A stretch of 64,000 bases of DNA, taken from the NCBI GenBank assembly GCA_026713545.1, contig JAPOOG010000006.1:23266-87265 (forward strand). Reading direction: 5' to 3'. Source of the DNA: Bryobacterales bacterium (GTDB lineage: Bacteria; Acidobacteriota; Terriglobia; Bryobacterales; UBA6623). The stretch's first letter is position 1. Each line of letters begins with the position of its first letter. The notes beneath the pieces were generated by a model. It did no database searches. It was not told where the DNA came from and was given only the letters and a program-made list of their open reading frames with translations. This document shows positions 25,178-33,962 of the stretch, in pieces. Position numbers and translations under genes: made by a program.

Positions 25178-26023
25178 TCAGGCTCCGCCCCGCATGGCCT
25201 TCAAATCGATGAACGGCGTGCCGCCGCTGGTGACTTGCGGCAGATGCCCGTCCCATTTCTCGATGGCGCGAAGCTGCAGGATCTCTTCGGAAATGGTCTC
25301 TCGCTGCAGCCGCTGGCCTTCCGCTTCTGCGCGCGCGGCCGTGATTTGCTGTTCGGCTTCGATCTTGATGCGATCCAAGTCCCGCTGCGCCTTGAGAGCC
25401 GACTGCTCGGCGGTCTGTTTGGCTTCAATCGCTTCGTTGAAGACGGCTGAGAAACTGAAGTCGACGATGTTGAATTCGTCAACCACGATATTGTGAGCGA
25501 GCAGGCGTTCGCTGAGCATCCCCTTGATCTGAACCGAGACCTCACCGCGCCGCGTGATCAGTTCCTCGGCGGTGAACTGCGCCGTGGCCGCCTTCATCGA
25601 TTCCTGCACGGCCGGGTCGATGATTCTTTCCTTGTACGAGAGCCCGACGTCCTGATAAACCTTGTTCGCCGCGTTGGGGCTGACGTGATAGTTGACGGCA
25701 ATCGTCGAGGAAACCATCTGCAGGTCTTTCGACGACGCTGATGCCGCTGTCTCCGACTTCTGGATCTTGACGTCGATGGGAATGATGTCCTGCACGAAGG
25801 GAATCTTGAACCGCCAGCCTTCGTCGAGCACCGTGTCCTGAACTCCGCCGAACTTGCTGAAAACGACGCCGCGCTCACCGGCGCCGATCGTTGCGACCGA
25901 GTTCACCAGCACCAGCAATACGACAATCACGATCGCGATACGGACGATGTTCCTGGAAGCTCCGCCCGCAATGCGCTCAAACCTGTCTTCAAAATCACTT
26001 GACCTACCGTAGCCTCTCGCCAT
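25178..26023 (-). CDS. Prohibitin/SPFH (band 7) family membrane protein
   Basis: The 281-residue protein has one membrane helix near the N-terminus (RNIVRIAIVIVVLLVLVNSV), then an SPFH domain (GAGERGVVFSKFGGVQDTVL ... GWRFKIPFVQDIIPIDVKIQ) and a long helical, coiled-coil-prone C-terminus rich in Ala, Glu and Gln. These proteins form ring-like membrane scaffolds and often regulate FtsH, as HflK/HflC do; ftsH is in the same window but not adjacent. AAGGAGGA precedes the ATG at 26023 by 5 bases, which fixes the start. Confidence 0.92.
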   Translation of the reverse strand: MARGYGRSSDFEDRFERIAGGASRNIVRIAIVIVVLLVLVNSVATIGAGERGVVFSKFGGVQDTVLDEGWRFKIPFVQDIIPIDVKIQKSETAASASSKDLQMVSSTIAVNYHVSPNAANKVYQDVGLSYKERIIDPAVQESMKAATAQFTAEELITRRGEVSVQIKGMLSERLLAHNIVVDEFNIVDFSFSAVFNEAIEAKQTAEQSALKAQRDLDRIKIEAEQQITAARAEAEGQRLQRETISEEILQLRAIEKWDGHLPQVTSGGTPFIDLKAMRGGA

Positions 26024-26526
26024 GATGTTCCTCCTTGAGTTCTTGTTGTTCAACCCGACTTCTCCGTCGGGGCCACTCATCTTAGCCTGCATGTCTCACC
26101 ACGTGGCGAGGCGAAGTGCGTGAGAGGGTCGTAAGGACGAGGCGCGAGCTGCTGGGCGAAAGCAACATGGCCTTTAAGGTTTTTCACGAAACACGAGACA
26201 CGAAACACGAATCACGGCCTTTTTCGCGTGCTGCGGCCGTCGGGGGGTGAGAAATGCAGGTTGGCAACGGTTCGTTGCTGTTCCTGAAGCAGGGAGGGGG
26301 TGTGAGGATTGCGACACGGTGACTGTCTTGCGGCGATGATCAGGAGCACTTGCTGGGCAATCCATTCGGATTCGCACCTCTCGGAATCATTGCCGTCGGC
26401 CGCTTGGAGACAGATGCGGCCAAGACTTTCAGCCGCCTCCCGCAGTGGGGTTACGCCATCCCTCAATACGTTACGACCGGTTCTGAGGGGGAAGACCAGG
26501 CGGTCGATGGGCTACACTAGTCGCCT
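26024..26526. other. 503-base divergent intergenic region with repeat copy 3
   Basis: It separates the band 7 gene (minus) from a TIM-barrel gene (plus). A mosaic repeat covers about 26085-26245. The remaining part (26246-26526) contains no gene or clear promoter that I can support. Confidence 0.6.
26085..26245 (+). repeat. Dispersed mosaic intergenic repeat, copy 3
   Basis: TAGCCTGCATGTCTCACCACG and GGCGAGGCGAAGTGCGTGAG match 8825-8863. GGACGAGGCGCGAGC matches copies 1 and 4. AAGGTTTTTCACGAAACACG is followed by four perfect-register heptamers (cacgaaa, cacgaga, cacgaaa, cacgaat at 26185-26212), then cacggcctttttcg, similar to 3333-3345. Confidence 0.8.
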
Positions 26527-27396
26527 ATGGCGAACTTTCCCATAGCTGTTATCACAGATGAGTTCACCCAGGACTTCGAGAGAATCTGTCGGACCGCTGT
26601 CGAAATGGGCATTCCCGCCCTCGAGTTGCGCACCATTTGGAACAAGAACATCGTCGACATGAACGACGAGGAGATTCGTCAAGTCGAGCAACTGGCCCAG
26701 GAGTTCGGCCTCGAGGTCGTCTCGATCGCTTCACCGGTCTTCAAGTGCACGTTGCCGGACGGAGGCGACATCGATCATCGTTTCGAGCAGGACGCCTTTC
26801 ACTCTGCGCACACTTATGACGATCAGCCCCGCATTCTGAAGCGCTCCCTGGAGTTGGCGAATATTTTCGAAGCGCCGATTGTGCGGGTGTTCAGCTTTTG
26901 GCGAACGGTGGAGCCTGAGAAGATCACTTCGCGCATCATCGAGGCCCTGCAAGGCGCCGTCGAGAAAGCCGCCGCGGCCGGGGTGAAGATCGGTTTGGAG
27001 AACGAACACGCCTGCAACATCGCCACGGCCTCGGAATCAGCCCCGATTCTCGACGCCATCCAACACCCGAGCTTCGGACTCGTTTGGGACCCCGCGAACT
27101 GCTACATTGCCGGTGAAGTCCCTTACCCGGACGGCTACGGCAGCCTCGCGGCAAATCGTATTCTGCATGTGCATGCCAAGGACGGTGTGCTTCCCCCACG
27201 CAGCGATCGGATGATTTGGGGAGACGTCGGAGCCGGGGAAGTCGATTGGACCGGGCAACTGTCAGCGATGGGTCGCGACGGTTATGCGGGTATGGTCAGC
27301 CTCGAAACGCACTGGGGCGGCCCAGGCGGCGACAAGTTCAAGGGAAGTACGATCTGCGCCAGGAGCCTCCAACGCCTGGTGGCCGAAGCAGCCTGA
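26527..27396 (+). CDS. Sugar phosphate isomerase/epimerase (TIM barrel)
   Basis: The 289-residue protein has no signal peptide and shows the same barrel signatures: FPIAVITDEFTQDFERICR, ALELRTIWNKNIVD, GVKIGLENEHACN with a metal-ligand glutamate, LVWDPANCYIAGE, RILHVHAKDG and GMVSLETHWGG. It is the fourth member of the family in this window. It is convergent with the tartrate/malate dehydrogenase gene, with only 10 bases between the stops. The substrate is unknown. Confidence 0.88.
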   Translation: MANFPIAVITDEFTQDFERICRTAVEMGIPALELRTIWNKNIVDMNDEEIRQVEQLAQEFGLEVVSIASPVFKCTLPDGGDIDHRFEQDAFHSAHTYDDQPRILKRSLELANIFEAPIVRVFSFWRTVEPEKITSRIIEALQGAVEKAAAAGVKIGLENEHACNIATASESAPILDAIQHPSFGLVWDPANCYIAGEVPYPDGYGSLAANRILHVHAKDGVLPPRSDRMIWGDVGAGEVDWTGQLSAMGRDGYAGMVSLETHWGGPGGDKFKGSTICARSLQRLVAEAA

Positions 27397-27406
27397 CTCG
27401 ACGCAT

Positions 27407-28468
27407 TTACTGTCGCAGCTTGTCGAGTACGGCGGCGGTTACTTGGCTGGTCGACGCCTCTCCGCCGAGATCACGTGGTAGCGCCTTGCCTTCGCTGAGC
27501 ACTGCGGACACGGCGTTTTCGACAACTCGTGCGGCATCCGCCATGTTCAGGAAATCGAGCATCATCGCAGCGCTCAGGATCATGGCGATGGGATTCACGA
27601 GCCCCTGACCGGCAATGTCCGGCGCAGAGCCGTGAACGGGTTCGAACATCGAGGGCGCTTCTCGGGACGGGTTGACGTTCGAACTCGGCGCCAACCCCAT
27701 GCTGCCGGTGATCATTGCTGAAATGTCGCTCAGAATGTCGCCGAACAGATTCGACCCGACTACGACATCGAAAGTGTGCGGTCGGCGGATAAAGTTCATC
27801 GCCGCCGCATCGACCAGCAGCGATTCCGTCTCGACATCGCCGTAGTCGGTGGATACTTCGGCGAAAACGCGGTCCCACAGCACCATGCTGTAACCCTGCG
27901 CGTTTGACTTGGTGATCGACGTCACATGCTTCCCGCGATTCCGCTTGCGAGCCAACCCGAAAGCGTGACGGATGATCCGTTCCACCCCGTGACGTGTGAA
28001 GATCGACGTTTGTACGGCCACTTCGTCAGCTAGATGCTTGTAGACGAAGCCGCCGGCTTGCGAGTACTCGCCCTCGGTGTTCTCCCGCACGATCACCATG
28101 TCGATCTCACCCGGGTTGGCGAGCGGCGATGGGACCCCCGGGTAAAGCTTGGCCGGCCGCTCGCAAACGTACTGGTCGAAGCTGCGTCGGATCGGCAAGA
28201 GCAGACCGTTGAGCGTGACGTGGTCGGGCACGTCGGGATGGCCCACCGCGCCCAGCAAGATGGCGTCGAAGGGCCGCAGTAGGTCGATGCCGTCTTCCGG
28301 CATCATGTAGCCATGTTGGAAGTAGTAGTCCGTTCCCCAATCGAATTCGGTGTGCTCGAACTCGACGTCGTATCGCGCCGACACCAGATCGAGGACTTTC
28401 CTGGCCTCGGGCATGACTTCCAGACCCACGCCATCGCCGGGAATCACCGCTATCGAGAACGTTGACAT
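27407..28468 (-). CDS. Tartrate/D-malate dehydrogenase-like (isopropylmalate dehydrogenase family)
   Basis: The 353-residue protein belongs to the isocitrate/isopropylmalate dehydrogenase family: AVIPGDGVGLEVMPE at the start, GAVGHPDVPDHVTLNGLLLP followed by IRRSFDQYVCERPAKLYPG, VRENTEGEYSQAGG, the KSNAQGYS active-site lysine, GSNLFGDILSD and MFEPVHGSAPDIAGQG. The PDHVTLNGLLLPIRR and FDQYV segments match the tartrate dehydrogenase/D-malate dehydrogenase (TtuC/DmlA) branch better than LeuB. It oxidises a 2-hydroxy acid with NAD and a divalent metal. It lies 6 bases after the ThiE-like gene and is likely co-transcribed. Confidence 0.85.
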   Translation of the reverse strand: MSTFSIAVIPGDGVGLEVMPEARKVLDLVSARYDVEFEHTEFDWGTDYYFQHGYMMPEDGIDLLRPFDAILLGAVGHPDVPDHVTLNGLLLPIRRSFDQYVCERPAKLYPGVPSPLANPGEIDMVIVRENTEGEYSQAGGFVYKHLADEVAVQTSIFTRHGVERIIRHAFGLARKRNRGKHVTSITKSNAQGYSMVLWDRVFAEVSTDYGDVETESLLVDAAAMNFIRRPHTFDVVVGSNLFGDILSDISAMITGSMGLAPSSNVNPSREAPSMFEPVHGSAPDIAGQGLVNPIAMILSAAMMLDFLNMADAARVVENAVSAVLSEGKALPRDLGGEASTSQVTAAVLDKLRQ

Positions 28469-28474
28469 AGGCGA

Positions 28475-29098
28475 TTATTCTGCCACAGAGTCTTTCTTCC
28501 GCATCGCTTTCAGATCCCTGACGAGCCCTCCGAGTGATCGTGCCGACTGAAAGAGTCCGATGCCCGCTAGGCCGGCCGCGCCGGCTTCGATGCACAATCG
28601 GGCATTCGCGGACGTCACGCCTCCCAGCGCGAGCACCGGCATCCGGACGGCCGTGCAGGCCCGTTCGAGTTCAGAGAGGCCGACAGGCGGGCCGAAGCCT
28701 CGTTTCGAAGGGGTGTCGAAGACCGGTCCGAAAACGGCGAAGTCGGCGCCCTCGCTTGCCGCCCGCTCGACCTCGTCAACCTTGTGACAGGATACGCCGA
28801 CCAGGAAGCCCGGCGGAGTGACCTTGCGAACGGAAGAGACAGAGAGGCTGTCTGATGGCAGATGAACTCCCTGCGCCTGGGCGGCGACAGCGATGTCCGG
28901 ACGCCCATTGACGAGAACCCGGACTTGGGTCGTCCGCGTTCGGGCGATGGCGTCTCTCACTACCTCGTACAGTGCCGAATCGGGCAGATCCTTTTCGCGA
29001 ATCTGAACACGGTCGACGCCCGCCCGCCCGGCGTTCTCGACGAAGTCAGCGAGACTGCTCCTGAGCTTCCGGCGTTCGGTGATGGCATAGAGCAGCAA
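28475..29098 (-). CDS. Thiamine phosphate synthase family protein (ThiE/TenI)
   Basis: The 207-residue TIM-barrel protein has the ThiE/TenI signatures LLYAITERRKL, DRVQIREKDL, VLVNGRPDIA, GVHLPSDSL, VGVSCHKVDEVERA, ADFAVFGPVFDTPSKRGFG, PVLALGGVTSANA and GAAGLAGIGLFQ. It could be thiamine phosphate synthase or the TenI thiazole tautomerase; the two are hard to separate by eye, and no other thi gene is near. The only available start at this position is TTG at 29098, without a clear ribosome binding site. Confidence 0.8.
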   Translation of the reverse strand: MLLYAITERRKLRSSLADFVENAGRAGVDRVQIREKDLPDSALYEVVRDAIARTRTTQVRVLVNGRPDIAVAAQAQGVHLPSDSLSVSSVRKVTPPGFLVGVSCHKVDEVERAASEGADFAVFGPVFDTPSKRGFGPPVGLSELERACTAVRMPVLALGGVTSANARLCIEAGAAGLAGIGLFQSARSLGGLVRDLKAMRKKDSVAE

Positions 29099-29369
29099 GG
29101 AGCGCCTGCATCCAACGGTCCGGTGACAACAATCCCGGACGCGGCGGGTCTACGTGAGATGGCCGAAGCGACAGCCGATGGCAGCGCTTTGAACCGGCCC
29201 AGTGCCACGAATTATAGCCTCGTCAACCTGCCGTGCTTGCTGAAAGTTGCGATCAGTGTATGGAAACGGTTTCTGGGACGAATCAGATGGAGTCTTCGGA
29301 CGAAGCACGATAATACTTCTTGATCTATTGATGGAAAAATGCTTGTCACTGATGATCCAGAGCAGGGAA

Positions 29370-29462
29370 CGGATCTGGCTGTCGGCGTAATGGGAGAAGT
29401 TCCCGTGGTAGGCCAACGAGAAACGTTGCCTTAAGGTACTGAAGCCCTTCAGTCTTTTTTTC
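29370..29462 (+). ncRNA. Candidate structured small RNA with terminator, copy 2
   Basis: Three hairpins on the plus strand match those of copy 1: ggga/tccc (29392-29404), a bulged gg-caacg/cgttg-cc stem (29411-29430) and actgaag/cttcagt (29438-29453), the last followed by ctttttttct, a clear intrinsic terminator. No plus-strand protein gene lies upstream. The RNA would start somewhere in 29230-29370; I did not find a convincing promoter. Confidence 0.4.
29438..29461 (+). terminator. Intrinsic terminator in repeat copy 4
   Basis: A perfect 7-bp stem (actgaag/cttcagt) with a 2-base loop is followed by a run of seven T after one C. The orientation is plus, opposite to the ThiE-like gene. Confidence 0.65.
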
Positions 29463-29627
29463 TGCCGCGACCGGCATAGCATGACGAAAGGGAGGCGGGA
29501 AGCATGGAGATCGACTGCCCGTTTCCGCGGCGCTCGCTGTGGCGGATGCCCCCGCGCGCCGCGGGCATCCTGGCCCCGCCGAGAAACAACGAGGAGGTGA
29601 GATCACGCCCATGCGTGTCCGACGAAG

Positions 29628-29775
29628 GCTGCATTTCTCCCCACCTGGGAGTCGAAGTGCGTGAGAGGGCTGGCAGGACGAGGCGCGAGCCGCCCGCGCC
29701 GGCAGTGCGGCTTTCAAGGTTTTTCGCGAGGCACGAATCACGAAACACGGACGGTACGGCCGTTCGGTTCGCCGT
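29628..29775 (+). repeat. Dispersed mosaic intergenic repeat, copy 4 (modules B-C)
   Basis: GCATTTCTCCCCACCTGGGA and TCGAAGTGCGTGAGAGGGCT then GGACGAGGCGCGAGCCGCCC match copy 1 (3103-3172). AAGGTTTTTCGCGAGGCACG leads into heptamers at 29725-29745, then the tacggccgttcggttcgccg tail. Confidence 0.75.
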
Positions 29776-29979
29776 GGGTGAGCAAAGGCAGCACGACCAA
29801 AAAGCGCCGCCCGGACCGCCGCAGCCGCCGACAAGTCACGGCTTGCCTGTTCACCATTGTTCGCTAGTTTTTTTGTGGAGGGGGCCTGAACAAGTGTCCG
29901 CGCCCCGTCCCCCGTTCTCGATCGGCCTCACGACAAGCGCCGTTCGCCGCCGCTCCGGTCGCCCTGCGGGTTGCTGCCG

Positions 29980-30050
29980 CCGCGGCGAAGGCAAAAGGAA
30001 CCCATGCTGAGAAGGAGCAACGTTCTTTGTTTCGTTGATAGGGAACTGAT
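29980..30050 (+). repeat. Dispersed mosaic intergenic repeat, module E copy 2
   Basis: GGCGAAGGCAAAAGGAACCC followed by ATGCTGAGAAGGAGCAACGT pairs with 3714-3757. It ends 5 bases before the -35 of the dnaK promoter. Confidence 0.65.
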
Positions 30051-30054
30051 CTGA

Positions 30055-30084
30055 CTTGACAATTGCACACTAAAGTTAAATAAT
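30055..30084 (+). promoter_or_regulatory. dnaK promoter with overlapping HAIR-like HspR operator
   Basis: TTGACA (30056-30061) and AATAAT (30079-30084) are 17 bases apart, a near-consensus sigma-70 promoter. CTTGACA (30055-30061), 7 bases and ACTAAAG (30069-30075) match the HspR operator CTTGAGT-N7-ACTCAAG at 11 of 14 positions. HspR is encoded at the end of this operon, so autorepression of the heat-shock operon is the likely control. The operator would block the -35 region. Confidence 0.6.
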
Positions 30085-30172
30085 GATCATATGCTAAGGA
30101 ACCACTCGTATTCAGTACAGCAGTGTGGTTAAGACTTCGGAAACAAGTCCGAAGCCGATAAGGAGAATCATC

Positions 30173-32089
30173 ATGGGCAAGATCATTGGCATCGACCTGG
30201 GAACGACCAACTCGGTAGTCGCCGTCATGCAGGCGGGACAACCCAGCGTCGTCCCCAACCAGGAGGGGGCCCGGACCACGCCGTCTGTGGTTGCTTTCAC
30301 AAAAACCGGCGAACGCCTGGTGGGACAAGCCGCGAAGCGTCAGGCAGTCACGAACCCCGAAAACACGATTTTCTCGATCAAGAGATTTATGGGCCGCCGG
30401 CCTGGCGAGGTCCGTGAAGAGTCCAAGCTCGTCCCGTACGATCTCTCTGGGGGCTCCGATGTCGTGAAGATCGTCGCCGCGGGCAAGGAGCACACGCCGC
30501 AGGAGATCTCGGCCATGACGCTTACCAAGCTCAAGGAGGCCGCCGAATCTTTCTTGGGCGAGAAGGTGACAGAAGCCGTAATCACCGTGCCGGCTTACTT
30601 CAATGACTCCCAGCGTCAAGCCACTAAGGACGCTGGGAAGGTCGCGGGTCTCGATGTTCAGCGCATCATCAACGAGCCCACTGCGGCCGCGCTGGCCTAT
30701 GGGCTTGACAAGAAGACGAACGAGACGATTGCTGTCTACGACTTTGGCGGCGGCACGTTTGACATTTCGATCTTGGAAGTCGGCGAAGGTGTCGTCGAGG
30801 TCAAGGCCACTAACGGCGATACGCACCTTGGCGGCGACAACATCGATCAGGTTCTGATTGAGTGGATTATCGACGAGTTCAAGAAGGAGCACGGCATCGA
30901 CCTGTCTGGTGACAAGATGGCGTTGCAGCGCCTGAAGGAAGCCTCCGAGAAGGCCAAGATGGATCTTTCAACGCTGCTCGAATCCGAGATCAACTTGCCA
31001 TTCATCACGGCCGATGCGAGTGGGCCCAAACACCTGCAGCTCAAGCTGACGCGGGCTCACCTCGAGCAGATGATGGCGCCGCTGTTGCGCCGCACGCTGG
31101 TGCCCTGCAAGAAGGCGATGGCGGATGCCGGCGTCACTCCGAATCAAATCGACGAAGTGGTGCTGGTCGGCGGATCGACTCGCATTCCGCGCGTTCAGGA
31201 AATGGTCAAAGAGTTGTTTGGTAAGGAATCTCACAAGGGCGTGAACCCGGATGAAGTCGTGGCGATCGGCGCGGCCGTCCAGGGTGGTGTCTTGGGAGGC
31301 GACGTCAAAGATGTGCTGCTGCTCGACGTGACTCCGCTCTCGCTCGGTATTGAAACGTTGGGCGGAGTCTTCACCAAATTGATCGACCGTAATACGACCA
31401 TCCCGACACGCAAGAGCGAGATCTTTTCAACCGCCTCGGACAGTCAGACTTCGGTGGAGATCAAGGTCTATCAGGGCGAACGAGCCATGGCCTCGGACAA
31501 CCGTTTGCTGGGCGTCTTCCAGCTTGTGGGCATCCCGCCCGCTCCTCGCGGCGTCCCGCAGATCGAAGTGACGTTTGACATCGATGCCAACGGCATTCTT
31601 AATGTCTCGGCGAAGGACAAGGCGACCAGCAAGGAACAGAAAATTACGATTACCAGTTCGTCGGGTCTGTCGAAGGATGAAGTCGAAAAGATGGCTGCCG
31701 ACGCCGAAAGCCATGCCGCTGACGACCAGAACAAGCGCGATGAAGCCGAGGCGCGCAACCGAGCGGACGCTATGATCTACAGCACGGAAAACACGCTCAA
31801 AGAGCATCGCTCAAAGATCAGCGAGGAAGAGGCCAAGCAGATCGAAACCGCCATCGAGGAAACCAAGAAAGCGGTGCAGCAGGGCGATGCGGCCGAGATC
31901 AATCGTGCCATCGAGAACCTCACACAGGCCAGCCACAAGCTCGCTGAGGCGATGTACAAGTCAGCCGGCGCGCCGTCCGACGGGACCGCGGCGGACGATG
32001 GCGCAAACGGAACCGGTGGCGAAGAGAAGAAGGAGGATGTGGTCGACGCAGAGTTCGTTGATGTGGATGACAAACCGAAGAGTTCTTGA
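30173..32089 (+). CDS. dnaK: Molecular chaperone DnaK (Hsp70)
   Basis: The 638-residue Hsp70 shows the ATPase signatures [10 protein letters not shown] at the start, [14 protein letters not shown], and [13 protein letters not shown], then the substrate-binding domain ([33 protein letters not shown]) and a helical lid. It ends in an acidic tail close to the usual EEVD-less bacterial form. It folds and protects cytoplasmic proteins with DnaJ. AAGGAG lies 7 bases before the ATG at 30173; an in-frame start at 30125 is too far upstream and in the leader. It is the first gene of a dnaK-dnaJ-hspR operon without grpE between. Confidence 0.97.
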   Translation: MGKIIGIDLGTTNSVVAVMQAGQPSVVPNQEGARTTPSVVAFTKTGERLVGQAAKRQAVTNPENTIFSIKRFMGRRPGEVREESKLVPYDLSGGSDVVKIVAAGKEHTPQEISAMTLTKLKEAAESFLGEKVTEAVITVPAYFNDSQRQATKDAGKVAGLDVQRIINEPTAAALAYGLDKKTNETIAVYDFGGGTFDISILEVGEGVVEVKATNGDTHLGGDNIDQVLIEWIIDEFKKEHGIDLSGDKMALQRLKEASEKAKMDLSTLLESEINLPFITADASGPKHLQLKLTRAHLEQMMAPLLRRTLVPCKKAMADAGVTPNQIDEVVLVGGSTRIPRVQEMVKELFGKESHKGVNPDEVVAIGAAVQGGVLGGDVKDVLLLDVTPLSLGIETLGGVFTKLIDRNTTIPTRKSEIFSTASDSQTSVEIKVYQGERAMASDNRLLGVFQLVGIPPAPRGVPQIEVTFDIDANGILNVSAKDKATSKEQKITITSSSGLSKDEVEKMAADAESHAADDQNKRDEAEARNRADAMIYSTENTLKEHRSKISEEEAKQIETAIEETKKAVQQGDAAEINRAIENLTQASHKLAEAMYKSAGAPSDGTAADDGANGTGGEEKKEDVVDAEFVDVDDKPKSS

Positions 32090-32207
32090 ACGGCCACCGG
32101 CCCATCGGCCGCGCATGTGAGGAATAGCCTGATGGCTGCGTTCCCGCGTGTTGATCCGAAGGGTTGCTGCCCAAGCAGCCTCTTCGTGTTCGTGTCCGGG
32201 AGACAAC

Positions 32208-33370
32208 GTGCCGGGAACTGATCAGAAAGATCACTACAAGACGCTGGGAGTCCCAAAGAATGCTTCCGCGGATCAGATCCGCAAAGCGTACCGCCGTCTT
32301 GCCCGGAAGTACCACCCCGACGTCAACCCAGGTGACAGCTCTGCCGAGGAGAAATTCAAGTCCATTCAGGAGGCGTACGGAATTCTGGGAGATCAGAAGA
32401 AGCGCGAGTTGTACGACCAGTACGGCTTCTATTCCGAACCCGGAGCGTATCCGGGAAGCAGAGGTCATGGTCCAGGTGGTTTTGATTTTTCCGGTTTCGA
32501 CTTCTCCGATTTTGCCCGAGCGGCGGGCGGAAAAGCAGCAGGATCGAATAGGGGCCGCCCGTGGGGCGGCGGCTTTTCCGATCTTTTTTCGCAATTCTTC
32601 CGTCAGGACCAGGAGCAGACGGCGGCCCAGGCCCAACCAGGAGAAGACCTCGAGTACAGCGTCGATATCGACTTTTGGGACGCGATCAAAGGAGCCAAGC
32701 TCCGGCTCAACGTAGCCCGTCACGAACCTTGTCCGCAGTGCCGCGGCATGGGGAACATTGGCCAGGGCACGATTGCTTGCAAGCAATGTCAGGGCTCCGG
32801 TCAGGTCTCTCAGACCGTCGGAGCGATGCGTTTTAATCTCGCCTGCCCGCGCTGTCAGGGCTCGGGGCAACTGCGGGACGTTTGTCCCAGGTGCAGCGGG
32901 GAGGGGCGGCTGCACCGCACTGAGACAGTGGAAGTGCGCATCCCGCCCGGCGTGCAGAACGGTTCGCGCCTGCGCGTGCCCGGTAAAGGCAACGCCGGCC
33001 AACGGGGTGGCGCGGCCGGCGATCTGTACATTATCACGCGTGTCGGTTCCCACTCGGTCTTCGAGCGAAAGGGCGACGACATCCACGTGCGGGTTCCGAT
33101 CACGATTCCTGAGGCCATCCTGGGGGGTAGCATCGAGGTCCCGACCATCGCCGGCAAGGCGCGTCTGAAGATCCCGCCCGCGACCAGTTCCGGCAAGCGT
33201 TTTCGTCTGCGAGAGAAAGGCGTGCTCAACCCGAGGACGAATCGTAAAGGCGACCAGTTTGTCGAGGTCAAGATTGTCGTTCCCGAAGTGCCGGACGAAG
33301 GCTCGAAGGCAATGATGAAAGAGTTTGCTAACCTGAACCCCGAAGACCCGCGCAACGGTCTCTTTGAATA

Positions 33371-33371
<1 letters not shown>
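32208..33371 (+). CDS. dnaJ: Chaperone DnaJ
   Basis: The 387-residue protein has an N-terminal J domain with HPD (YRRLARKYHPDVNPG), a Gly/Phe-rich linker (GGFDFSGFDFSDFARA), four zinc-binding repeats (CPQCRGMG, CKQCQGSG, CPRCQGSG, CPRCSGEG) and the C-terminal peptide-binding domain. It stimulates DnaK ATPase and delivers clients. I chose the GTG at 32208, preceded by GGGAGA at 4 bases, because the upstream ATG-like reading adds a cysteine-rich tail not found in the family. Its stop TAA shares one base with the ATG of hspR. Confidence 0.95.
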
Positions 33372-33802
<431 letters not shown>

Positions 33803-33891
33803 CCTGCCTTTCTTGCCAGGAGTGGGCTCCGTTCGTGCAATTGTCTTCCGATCGGTCCTATGAAACACGGTGTTCGGCCTGTTGCCATGTA

Positions 33892-33906
33892 GCCGCGCCA
33901 CGCGGC
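33892..33906. repeat. Small GC-rich hairpin between hspR and the next convergent gene
   Basis: gccgcg (33892-33897) pairs with cgcggc (33901-33906) across a 3-base loop. It could serve as a weak end signal for the dnaK operon, but no T tract follows. Confidence 0.3.
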
Positions 33907-33962
33907 GCCGGCTCGCCGGTTCACCTCGTCGGTTGTATTTGCTGGGGAGGACTGCAAGAGTG

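Larger units (their letters stand above)
29355..29515 (+). repeat. Dispersed mosaic intergenic repeat, copy 4 (module A)
   Basis: GATCTGGCTGTCGGCGTAAT through GGTACTGAAGCCCTTCAGTC and GACCGGCATAGCATGACGAA aligns along its length with 2945-3085. Substitutions are spread evenly and the indels are not multiples of three, which argues against a conserved protein. Confidence 0.75.
29099..30172. other. 1.07 kb intergenic region of repeat modules upstream of dnaK
   Basis: Between the ThiE-like gene (minus) and dnaK (plus) there is no supportable gene. The order of elements is: candidate structured RNA 29370-29462, module A to 29515, a unique 110-base insert, modules B and C 29628-29775, a GC-rich stretch, module E 29980-30050, and the dnaK promoter at 30056-30084. 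The order A-B-C-E is the same as at 2.9-3.8 kb. Confidence 0.7.

Noticed and set aside
3197..29745. Heptamer runs as a CRISPR-like array
   Set aside because: Units are 7 bases in direct tandem without spacers, and no cas gene is present.
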